Part shown: positions 1-5,684 of the stretch, piece after piece
How positions within the stretch are numbered: the first letter of the stretch is position 1
How the letters are laid out: the number at the start of each line of letters is the position of its first letter
Position numbers and translations under genes: made by a program
DNA from: Methanothrix sp.
Lineage (GTDB): Archaea > Halobacteriota > Methanosarcinia > Methanotrichales > Methanotrichaceae
Assembly (NCBI GenBank): GCA_011620785.1
Contig: WOYM01000037.1
Location: forward strand, 1 to 5,817
Length of the DNA stretch: 5,817 nucleotides
Reading direction: 5' to 3'
The notes under the pieces: model-generated
The model's input: the letters and a program-made list of their open reading frames with translations, nothing else
Told to the model about the DNA's origin: nothing
Databases searched by the model: none

Positions 1-24
1 GCGACACAACATCATCGTAGTCGC

Positions 25-55
25 AAGCCCCGTCCTTCAGGGCGGGGTAGTTGAC
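25..55 (+). mobile_element. Probable right end of an IS200/IS605-family (TnpB-type) element, with terminal hairpin
   Basis: Seen: an 8-bp stem (28-35 with 40-47, one T.G wobble at 33/42) closed by a TTCA loop, preceded by AAG and followed by TAGTTGAC ending at 55. The wobble is tolerated only when the plus strand folds; the opposite strand would have an A.C mismatch, which suggests the plus strand is the functional RNA or single strand. Family knowledge: many IS200/IS605 and IS1341-type elements end in a G/C-rich hairpin followed by a short TTGAC- or TTCAA-like tail, and this hairpin also forms the 3' end of the TnpB omega RNA. Inference: the element body would lie left of base 1. A short frame ending in TAG at 18-20 could be the tail of tnpB, but this cannot be judged from so few bases. 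It could also be a solo remnant. Confidence 0.55.
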
Positions 56-158
56 CACAGTATAATCGCTCTGCGCTAAATTGTGTGGCTAACGTACTGT
101 AGAAAATTTTCCTTTGCGCCTTTGTGGTGAGGCCTAAGAATCCCGATTTCACCATACT
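56..158. other. Non-coding gap between the element end and the geranylgeranyl reductase stop
   Basis: No credible gene on either strand. It holds a perfect 10-base palindrome GAAAATTTTC at 102-111, followed by two near-identical 8-mers, CCTTTGCG (111-118) and CCTTTGTG (119-126). On the minus strand the T4 of the palindrome lies about 50 bases past the reductase stop and could serve as a weak T-tract terminator, but no clear terminator structure is present. If the hairpin at 28-47 is a TnpB omega RNA end, bases from 56 onward are where its guide would be read. Confidence 0.5.
102..130. repeat. Palindrome plus imperfect 8-bp tandem repeat
   Basis: GAAAATTTTC (102-111) abuts CCTTTGCG/CCTTTGTG (111-126) and then GTGA. 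The pattern 'CTTTGCGnCTTTGTGGTGA' resembles short intergenic words that recur in many prokaryotic genomes, but only one copy lies in this window, so its dispersed nature is an inference. Confidence 0.25.
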
Positions 159-1343
159 TCAGCCCAAAGCATAGCGCAGCAGTCCGGCCAGCTTCAAGCC
201 ATCCCAGTCCAAATGAAAGAGCATCTTGATCATCAGATGGCTGGGCCGATCGATATCGCCATGCTCTTCTATGGTTTTGATGAGCCCGGGCCTTCCGGCC
301 AGGTAATTCACCAGCTCATCGCATTCTTTTGCGCTCATTCGATTCAGCATCCGGTTTGCCCTCATGCCGATCTCCAGCTCCCGGCCCAGATTTGCCCGCC
401 AGATCCTGTCGTACTCCTGCAGCCTCTGGGCGGAGCCGTCGCCTTCCATTGCAGCAGCTGCAGCCACGCCACCTGCGATTTTGGCCGCCACCAGTCCGGG
501 ATAGATCCCTCCTCCTGAGGTGGGCTTGACCTGGCCGGCAGCATCACCCACTACCAGTAGGCCCTGGGCGGCCGTCGCAGCGGGCGGGCCAAGCGGCAGG
601 CCGCCCACGTTTATCGCTGTTGCCGATCCCAGGATCCTCTTTCTTATCACCTCCTGCCCGAGGAATCTCTTCAAATGCTCGCATCCCCGCTCCCTTGCGC
701 ACAGGCCGATGCGAGCGGCCTCTTCTCCCGTGGGTATCACCCAGGCAAAGAGGCCCGGCGCCGCTCCCAGGTGCAACTCCACCGATTCGGGGTCCTCTAC
801 TGCAAACGGGAGCTCAAGCTGCGCTCCGGATAAAACCAACTCAGGCGGCATGATCCCCGCCTGCCGGGCCAGCCTGCCCCGGACCCCTTCCGCGCTGATG
901 ACAATCGATGCCCTGATCTCATCTCCTCCCCCAATGGAGAGAACGCTCTCTTCCCCCTCCCGTCTTATTCTTCTGACCGGCGAGCAGAGCCTCATCTCCA
1001 CCCCCTCCTGCAGGGCCTCGCAAGCGAGGGCCCGGTCAAAGAGCCTCCTGTCCACTACGCTTGCCCTTGAATCCAGGGCTTTGAAGTCCAATCGATTCCC
1101 GCCAGGGGAATAGATTGCCGCCCCTTTCATCTTCCTCAGGACAAAGGAGCTGCCCGGCAGCTCCGACTCCGCCAGAGCGCCTAAACCGAGCAGCCCGGCG
1201 CATTCCACCGGCCAGCCCACCGCTGGATGCTCCTCCAGGAGGAGGGTTCTGGCCCCCGATTTGGCGGCATACTTGGCGGCCATGGAGCCTGCCGGGCCGG
1301 CGCCGATGACAGCTATATCAAAGCGTTCTTTCAGGATAGACAT
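159..1343 (-). CDS. Geranylgeranyl reductase family FAD-dependent oxidoreductase
   Basis: A flavoprotein of 394 residues, the usual length for archaeal geranylgeranyl reductases. These saturate the double bonds of the geranylgeranyl chains of archaeal membrane lipids (digeranylgeranylglycerophospholipid reductase) at the cytoplasmic face of the membrane. Seen: an N-terminal FAD-binding Rossmann motif GAGPAG at 14-19 ending in acidic LLLEE (34-38); a PVECAG loop with Cys48, in the place where archaeal members carry a conserved cysteine; FAWVIP (199-204), matching the family's YxWxFP substrate-site motif; and a second FAD motif VVGDAAG (264-270) running into PTSGGGI (274-280), typical of this family. 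Start: ATG at 1343, with GGAG only 2 bases upstream. It lies inside the end of the preceding gene (13-base overlap), so translation is probably coupled. The exact substrate (lipid, quinone side chain or other isoprenoid) cannot be fixed, because methanogens often have several paralogues. The family call is secure; the role is probable. Confidence 0.9.
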   Translation of the reverse strand: MSILKERFDIAVIGAGPAGSMAAKYAAKSGARTLLLEEHPAVGWPVECAGLLGLGALAESELPGSSFVLRKMKGAAIYSPGGNRLDFKALDSRASVVDRRLFDRALACEALQEGVEMRLCSPVRRIRREGEESVLSIGGGDEIRASIVISAEGVRGRLARQAGIMPPELVLSGAQLELPFAVEDPESVELHLGAAPGLFAWVIPTGEEAARIGLCARERGCEHLKRFLGQEVIRKRILGSATAINVGGLPLGPPAATAAQGLLVVGDAAGQVKPTSGGGIYPGLVAAKIAGGVAAAAAMEGDGSAQRLQEYDRIWRANLGRELEIGMRANRMLNRMSAKECDELVNYLAGRPGLIKTIEEHGDIDRPSHLMIKMLFHLDWDGLKLAGLLRYALG

Positions 1344-1702
1344 CTCTCCAGGTATTCTGCCAGATCATATATCGTCTCGATCTTTTCATCAATCTGAGTG
1401 CCATCGGAGATGCGGTCGTACACCAGATCCCAGCAGGAATAGTTCCTCAACCTGAGAACGGGCTCTCCTTTTGGCGTCCAGGCCATCTCAACCTCATAGC
1501 GCATCCACTGGCCGTTCTCTCGTCTGACCTCAAAGCTCGGGCAGTCTCCGACGGCGCCGCCGGAAAATGCTATTCTTCCGCCATCCACTTCCTCATCGAT
1601 CACCACATCGATGAACAGCCTTATCCAGCTTATGTATTTCGAGTAACGGTAGGCCCCCTCCGAGAGACTGACAGGCCCCTCCCAGCCGGGGATCTCTCTC
1701 AT
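1331..1702 (-). CDS. Conserved-looking hypothetical protein, coupled to the reductase
   Basis: I do not recognise this 123-residue protein. It has no signal peptide, no membrane segment and no nucleotide-binding motif. It is rich in Trp, Tyr and charged residues, with alternating hydrophobic stretches (residues 25-35 and 66-86) suggesting beta strands and a helical C-terminus (DLAEYLERC, 113-121). It looks like a small soluble alpha/beta protein. Its TGA stop (1333-1331) lies inside the reductase gene, overlapping it by 13 bases, so the two are probably co-transcribed. The start is uncertain. I chose ATG 1702, with TGGAG 3 bases upstream, much like the reductase start. In-frame TTG 1726 (AGGTGA 2 bases upstream) or GTG 1732 would add 8 or 10 protein-like residues. 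The frame stays open further to 2017, but that part is antisense to Ku and is not believable. Its role is unknown; context hints only at a link with lipid reduction. Confidence 0.65.
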   Translation of the reverse strand: MREIPGWEGPVSLSEGAYRYSKYISWIRLFIDVVIDEEVDGGRIAFSGGAVGDCPSFEVRRENGQWMRYEVEMAWTPKGEPVLRLRNYSCWDLVYDRISDGTQIDEKIETIYDLAEYLERCLS

Positions 1703-1732
1703 ATTCTCCAGATTCCATTCCTCCAAATTCAC

Positions 1733-1832
1733 CTTATCCAGATTGTGCCGACGAGAATATGCCTCTTGCGGGCAGTAAAAAAATGGCCCAAGGTGCAAAG
1801 GATTTTGTACAATCCAGGGAGAATAATACCCT
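1733..1832. promoter_or_regulatory. Divergent promoter region between the reductase operon and Ku
   Basis: This gap must hold promoters for both directions. For the minus strand, the T-run with TTTACT (about 1774-1782) is a plausible TATA-like element, giving a short leader before the 1726/1702 start region. For the plus strand, no good TATA box stands out. A dyad at 1800-1815 (GGA, then the perfect palindrome TTGTACAA at 1805-1812, then TCC, with two bulged T) and a second weak pair AGGG/CCCT (1816-1832) lie just before the Ku start and could be an operator. GGGAG (1817-1821) is 11 bases from the Ku ATG, rather far for a ribosome binding site. All assignments here are inferred from motifs alone. 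Confidence 0.35.
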
Positions 1833-2684
1833 ATGGCCGAGGTAGTGCAGCTGGTCGAAAAGACAGCAGGAAAGAAAGAAGATGGGGTGGAGGACGAGGA
1901 TTCAATCCTCTCTGCGCCTCCCAGAACCATATGGTCGGGCAGCCTGCGAATAGGTCTGGTCAACATTCCGGTCAAAGCAGTCTCCATGATCAGGAACACC
2001 CGCATAAGCTTTCGCATGCTTCACAAAGCCTGCAAGACCCCCATATCCTTCAAGCGCTACTGCCAGGAGGGGGAGGAGGTCTCCCTCGCGGACATCGTCT
2101 ATGGTTATCCTCTGGGAAATGAGAAGTATGTGGTTTTAGAGAAGAAGGAGATAGACAAAGCTAAGCCCGAGTCCAGGAGCACCATAGCCCTTGACCGCTT
2201 CGTCAGCTTTTTTGAGTTTGATCCTCATTACTTTGAGAAGACCTATCTGCTCCTGCCCGACCGCTCAGAGGAGGCCTATTCTCTCTTGAGGGCGGTGATG
2301 GAGAAGACGGGCAAAGCGGCCATCGGCAGGATAACCATGCACTCACGGGAGAGGCCGGTCATAGTTCATTACTACCGGCAGGCGATCGCCGCCACCACCA
2401 TGCGGTACCCTGATGAGATACGGGACCCGTCGGGCTATGGCCTGCTAAAAGAGCTTCCCGAGCCATCGGAAAAGGAGATGGAGCTGGGCTTTGAGATCGT
2501 TCGAGGCCTGACAGGAGAGCTGGATTATAGCGCTTATGAGGATGAGTACAAGAAGAGAATCGAGGCCCTGGTGAGGTCCAAGATGGAGGGCGTGGTGAGC
2601 GTGCCGGAGAGGAAGAAGAAGGAGAAGCCTCCTGCCAAGAGCCTGATGGAGGCCCTGCGGGCGACGGCCGATTCGCTGAAATGA
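1833..2684 (+). CDS. ku: Prokaryotic Ku protein (NHEJ DNA end-binding)
   Basis: Homodimeric ring protein that threads onto double-strand break ends and recruits the NHEJ ligase. Seen in 283 residues: the Ku core opens with PPRTIWSGSLRIGLVNIPVK (29-48), the family's characteristic first strand. It continues with the HKACKTPISFKRYC segment (64-77), KYVVLEKKEIDKAKPES (98-114), a TIALDRFV.FFEFDPHYFEK stretch, EKTGKAAIGR (157-166), MRYPDEIRDP (190-199) and LTGELDYSAYEDEYK (226-240). A Lys-rich stretch (260-269) follows, then the usual C-terminal LMEAL motif (271-275). Oddities: an acidic extension of about 28 residues (EDGVEDEDS) precedes the normal start of the core. The cysteine segment keeps Cys67 and Cys77, but the further cysteine common in relatives is replaced (QEGEEV). 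The ATG at 1833 is the only in-frame ATG before the core; a GTG at 1845 is an alternative. The stop overlaps the ligase start by 4 bases. The gene itself looks intact. Confidence 0.93.
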   Translation: MAEVVQLVEKTAGKKEDGVEDEDSILSAPPRTIWSGSLRIGLVNIPVKAVSMIRNTRISFRMLHKACKTPISFKRYCQEGEEVSLADIVYGYPLGNEKYVVLEKKEIDKAKPESRSTIALDRFVSFFEFDPHYFEKTYLLLPDRSEEAYSLLRAVMEKTGKAAIGRITMHSRERPVIVHYYRQAIAATTMRYPDEIRDPSGYGLLKELPEPSEKEMELGFEIVRGLTGELDYSAYEDEYKKRIEALVRSKMEGVVSVPERKKKEKPPAKSLMEALRATADSLK

Positions 2685-3346
2685 ATCCCATCAAGCCGAT
2701 GCTGGCTGTATCCGGCCAGCCCTTCAACAGAGAGGGCTGGATCTTCGAGCCGAAGATCGACGGGACCCGCTGCATAGCCTCGGCCAAAAAAAGGGTCCTG
2801 CTCTCCAACCGCAGGCTGGCGGATATCACCTATCGCTACCCTGAGCTGGCCAGTGCCCTGGGCAGCCTGCAGGGCGAGTGCGTCCTGGACGGCGAGATAA
2901 CCGTCTTCCGGAAGGGCATTCCAAATTTTCGTTCTCTAGCTGAGCGGGACCATCAGAACGATCCGATCAAGATAGACTACCTCTCCCGTGCCATGCCGGC
3001 CAGCTATGTGGTATTCGATATCCTCAGTCTAGATGGAGAGAGCCTGATGCACCTTCCCCTCAAAGATCCACTTCACAGCTTCGAATCCGACTGCACTCCC
3101 CCCCCGCATTTATCTCCCTTCTTGGTCCCTAAAATCGATCTTGTCAAAGCTAAAGGATCCATTCAGGGCTTTGGCACTGACTCTGTAGCTGCCCGATGGA
3201 AATCCGGTAGTGTTAATGACCAGATTGAATGGCCCATTTATTATAAGCTTCTTGGTCACGGACATCGTCAGATCAATCTCGGTCTCATTCTCGGCAGCGT
3301 CTCCAAAGATCTTGACGTCGTAAATTCCCGGGGAGATAAGGTCTGA
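2681..3346 (+). pseudogene. ATP-dependent DNA ligase (LigD ligase-domain type), truncated, with chimeric tail
   Basis: The N-terminal adenylation domain of the NHEJ ligase that would seal ends held by Ku. Seen in the first ~130 residues: opening PIKPMLA (3-9), motif I EPKIDGTR (23-30) with nucleotidyl lysine K25, motif Ia SNRR (42-45), motif III LDGEI (69-73), a DPIKIDYLSRAMPASYVVFDIL segment containing motif IIIa (VVFDIL, 110-115), and LPLKD (126-129). Relatives then carry motif IV (EGxxxK), motif V (KxK) and an OB-fold, for about 300 residues in all. Here all of these are absent. From about residue 130-137 the frame is antisense to the neighbouring secreted-protein gene and ends by chance at TGA 3344-3346 (221 residues in all). 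ATG 2681 overlaps the Ku stop as ATGA, with no nearby ribosome binding site, implying reinitiation from Ku. The product could at most self-adenylate and should not ligate. A split gene or an assembly error could also explain it. Confidence 0.85.
3065..3110. other. Breakpoint between the ligase remnant and the secreted-protein block
   Basis: Ligase similarity is lost after the LPLKD codons (3056-3067, at the latest near 3090), and the convergent minus-strand gene stops at 3110-3112, so the join lies within about 45 bases. The interval contains a run of eight C (3098-3105). No insertion-sequence end, target duplication or long repeat is visible here. By hand count, GC is 39/60 at 2761-2820 against 29/60 at 3241-3300 and 27/60 at 3601-3660, so composition drops across the join, although 2521-2580 inside Ku is also only 29/60. 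Either a deletion/recombination or a mis-assembly would fit. Confidence 0.6.
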
Positions 3347-4216
3347 TGTAGTAGTGGCCAGACCATGGTCGTCAGCTTTGGCTTGGTGACTGACCCATAT
3401 TCTGGTTTTATCACCCGTCCATATATTGCTTGAATTCCCATAGGTGCCCTGCATCTTCTTCAAGCCTATATTCAGGTTCTCAACACCTGATGCAGCTACA
3501 GTGAAGTCATTGGGCTTATTGGGAAGGGACGCGCCTTCCAGAGCATAGGCATACCCGTACTTGGAGCCGCTGACGCTGAAGGGGGAGGATATAGGAGGTA
3601 TATGAATTCCCACTATATCCAAGCTGTACTTTCCAGATACGACCGGCAAGACCCTTCTGATGGAGACCTCCAGGAGATTCTCGCCTCGGCCCGATCCGGA
3701 GATGGTCATCTCATCCGGATGAGAGACGGCAAACTGGCTGAAGTTGTAGGCCGAAGTGGTGAAGTCGCTCTGAAGCTGATCGGCTATGACCATACCGGTA
3801 TCGGAATTGCCGTAGAAGAGGCTTAGATTTCGCAAAGTGAAGTTGCCGCTCGATCCATGCTGCTGGATGTCCTTGCCTGCGAACTCCAGGCGCATACGGT
3901 TATAACCTGGTGACAGCATCTTGTGATCTATGGCCCAGCCCACTTCTCTGTTTCTGGAATCATATAGGTAGCCATTGAGGCTATACTCTCCGGAGAGAAG
4001 AACGTTTAACCGCACATCCACTGCCAGAAGATCATCCAGGCCATCTCCGTCCGAGTCGATCCCCAGATCCTGGCAGTCTCCGATAAGTCTGGCAGGTTTC
4101 AGCACTGCGATTGAATTATCGTTCCCTGAGCTGGCAGAGGAACACTGTAAATTGAGCACAAGAAAAGCGATCGATGCTGCCAAGATGGCACGCTGTAAAT
4201 TATAAACCAATTGCAT
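3110..4216 (-). CDS. Secreted beta-rich surface protein with DxDxDG calcium-type loop
   Basis: Exported protein of 368 residues with no enzyme motif. Residues 11-23 are a hydrophobic signal core, followed by LNLQC with Cys25. This could be a lipid-attachment site, but the sequence is a poor lipobox, so an ordinary signal peptide is equally likely. DSDGDGLDD (54-62) is an EF-hand/thrombospondin-type Ca-binding loop leading into DVRLNVLLSGEYSLNGYLYD. That arrangement is typical of beta-sandwich modules I associate with Methanosarcinales surface proteins. The C-terminal part (YDVKIFGDAAENET..., from about 299) looks like a second beta module. Several N-X-S/T sites (NFT, NLS, NFS, NSS, NET, NTT, NGS) suggest N-glycosylation. 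No C-terminal anchor or sorting signal is seen. Start: ATG 4216 has AAGGA 7 bases upstream. An in-frame GTG at 4237 would add 7 residues but has a weaker site and overlaps an ATGTGA. The 3' end converges on the broken ligase. The role is likely structural or binding at the cell surface. Confidence 0.75.
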   Translation of the reverse strand: MQLVYNLQRAILAASIAFLVLNLQCSSASSGNDNSIAVLKPARLIGDCQDLGIDSDGDGLDDLLAVDVRLNVLLSGEYSLNGYLYDSRNREVGWAIDHKMLSPGYNRMRLEFAGKDIQQHGSSGNFTLRNLSLFYGNSDTGMVIADQLQSDFTTSAYNFSQFAVSHPDEMTISGSGRGENLLEVSIRRVLPVVSGKYSLDIVGIHIPPISSPFSVSGSKYGYAYALEGASLPNKPNDFTVAASGVENLNIGLKKMQGTYGNSSNIWTGDKTRIWVSHQAKADDHGLATTTSDLISPGIYDVKIFGDAAENETEIDLTMSVTKKLIINGPFNLVINTTGFPSGSYRVSAKALNGSFSFDKIDFRDQEGR

Positions 4217-4340
4217 TAGCTTATCCTTCTTTTTCACATATCTTCAGCCCAAGCTCGGCGGAGATGAGAGCTAAATACCAAGCAAAAAATTAATGCAAAA
4301 GGAAATGGCGGACCCTGCCCATCCCCTCGCTTCAGGCCGC
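4217..4340 (-). promoter_or_regulatory. Gap between the TPR gene and the surface-protein gene
   Basis: Read on the minus strand, the TPR gene's TAA is followed about 45-70 bases later by T-rich sequence (CCTTTTGC, then ATTAATTTTTTGC, near 4280-4302). That would suit archaeal T-tract termination. A GGTATTTAG (about 4271-4279) just after it is a weak TATA-like candidate for the downstream gene. The ribosome binding site AAGGA lies at 4224-4228, 7 bases before ATG 4216. Read-through from the TPR gene is equally possible. Confidence 0.3.
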
Positions 4341-5684
4341 TTAATCACAAACCACTTCCGTTCTTCCTGTGTTGGAGCAAGTGATGGTCTTGCATACGGG
4401 CCCTGTTTCCGAAGGTCCTGTAAAATCACTGGCCTTAGGTGGAAGGGGAGGCGGCGGCAGAATTGGCTGCGTGGTTTCTACTTTTTTATCAGTCAGCGCT
4501 TTACCGGCGTTATCTGATGCAGCATCTGTCTCATCCGTCTTCAGTGTAGGCTCTAAGTTATTCAATGCATCGGCAGTCTGACTGATCTCTGTGGCTAGTG
4601 AACTCGAAATCGGCATTGCCTTATCCTGTACGGATGGATCATTTATGACCTCATTGATATTCGCCAGGGCGGCAGCCATCAATTGCTGAGCCTTTTCGGG
4701 ATCGGTTGCTGCTATTTGATTGGCCAACTGTATTTGGGACTGGCTTTCGAGAATGGTGGCTTCCAGAACGTCTTGCCCGTCCAGCTTGGTCTTTGCTGCC
4801 TCCAGGATTTGTATGGCTTCTTCAAGCTTTGCCGGGTCCGTGGTTGTCTTGACCATGGCCTGGCCTTTGGCAAGCTCGATCTGCCCTACTACATTCGCAT
4901 CGGAATTCTTATTGGCCTCTAATGCCAGGTCGGCAAGAGAATCGGTCTGGCCTGGCGGTGGAGTTAAAATCTGGTTAAATTTATCTCTGGCTGCCTGGGT
5001 CTCTCCCTTAGCCTGAAGTTCATTCGCCTGCGTTTTGATGACTGTGACCAGCCCCAATGTGACATCAGGGTCGTTTGGCGCTATGGCTAATGCCTTGTAT
5101 AGAGTCTTTTCGGCTAGGTCGAGTTGGTTATTGGCTACGTAGGCACTGGCCAGGGCGTTTAATATTTTCACGGAGTTGGCCCCGTTATCTACTGCCGCCT
5201 GCAGGGCTCCAGCGGCAAGCGCCGGCTGGCCGGTTTGCAGGTAGGCCAAACCCAGGGCATTTTGTGCCTCGACGTTCTCAGGATTGGCCAGAGCCGCATT
5301 TTGGAAAGCAGTGATGGCATCCGCAATCTTGCCCTGCTCAACATACATCGTTCCCATGAAGAAATCGACGACATCAGTCGGCTTTTTGAGCACTTCCAAT
5401 TCCGACTTTGCCGTTATCAAATTTCTACTGGCCTCCTCATATTTACCGGTGGCCGCCAGGGCAATGCCCAGGTTCTGATACCCCTCCCAGATGTCTGGAT
5501 TATTATTTTGCTCTGAGGCACTTACATAGGCCTCTAGAATTGCTATGGCACCCGTGATATCTCCCTGGGCCATCAATGCGTTTGCTTGTTCAATCTCAGG
5601 AGCACTGGCAAGACCTGGGCCTGACATGGCCAGCAAAATAGCCAGGATCGCGACGCAGCACAAACTTTTTTTGATTCTCTTCAT
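4341..5684 (-). CDS. Secreted tetratricopeptide-repeat protein with proline linker and Cys tail
   Basis: Exported scaffold-type protein of 447 residues. Seen: a Sec signal peptide (KRIKK, hydrophobic 8-20, likely cleavage near ALASA-like GLASA at 24-28). TPR repeats follow at about 31-55, 64-97, 105-138, 139-172 and 173-206, recognisable from their G/A-Y-A and ALxxxPxN spacing (for example LGLAYLQTGQPALAAGALQAA and KTLYKALAIAPNDP). More degenerate helical repeats continue to about 375 and are rich in Ala, Gln and Asp. A Thr/Asp-rich stretch (379-406) leads to PPPPLPP (410-416), then a tail with Cys431, Cys436 and Cys446 next to the C-terminus. TPRs usually bind proteins, so this is probably a cell-surface or extracytoplasmic assembly factor; its partner is unknown, with the neighbouring secreted protein one candidate. 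Start ATG 5684 has AAGGTG 9 bases upstream. No transmembrane anchor lies outside the signal peptide. Confidence 0.82.
   Translation of the reverse strand: MKRIKKSLCCVAILAILLAMSGPGLASAPEIEQANALMAQGDITGAIAILEAYVSASEQNNNPDIWEGYQNLGIALAATGKYEEASRNLITAKSELEVLKKPTDVVDFFMGTMYVEQGKIADAITAFQNAALANPENVEAQNALGLAYLQTGQPALAAGALQAAVDNGANSVKILNALASAYVANNQLDLAEKTLYKALAIAPNDPDVTLGLVTVIKTQANELQAKGETQAARDKFNQILTPPPGQTDSLADLALEANKNSDANVVGQIELAKGQAMVKTTTDPAKLEEAIQILEAAKTKLDGQDVLEATILESQSQIQLANQIAATDPEKAQQLMAAALANINEVINDPSVQDKAMPISSSLATEISQTADALNNLEPTLKTDETDAASDNAGKALTDKKVETTQPILPPPPLPPKASDFTGPSETGPVCKTITCSNTGRTEVVCD

Noticed and set aside
28..50. Hairpin as an intrinsic transcription terminator
   Set aside because: No T-run follows on either strand, and the TAGTTGAC tail fits an IS200/IS605 end better.
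520..1113. 197-codon plus-strand frame opposite the reductase
   Set aside because: Pro/Ser/Arg-rich shadow of a GC-rich gene; the opposite strand has clear FAD-binding and substrate motifs.
1703..2017. Long N-terminal part of the frame that contains the small hypothetical gene
   Set aside because: From 1833 on it is antisense to the conserved Ku core and reads as Ser/Pro-rich low-complexity sequence; the real start must be near 1702-1732.
2359..2829. 156-codon minus-strand frame across the Ku-ligase junction
   Set aside because: Shadow of two genes with strong family motifs; its sequence is Ser/Pro-rich without any domain.
3090..3110. Single frameshift at the C8 run as the cause of the ligase truncation
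   Set aside because: No plus-strand frame after 3110 shows motif IV or V, because the sequence there belongs to another gene, so an indel alone cannot restore the ligase.
3068..3346. C-terminal 90 residues of the ligase frame as a real novel domain
   Set aside because: This stretch is the reverse complement of the better-supported secreted-protein gene and has no ligase features; the frame is open by chance.
3602..3826. 74-codon plus-strand frame with an upstream AGGAGGT
   Set aside because: It has a tempting binding site and a protein-like composition, but it lies wholly antisense within the secreted-protein gene, whose domains are recognisable. The AGGAGGT is only 2 bases from the ATG.
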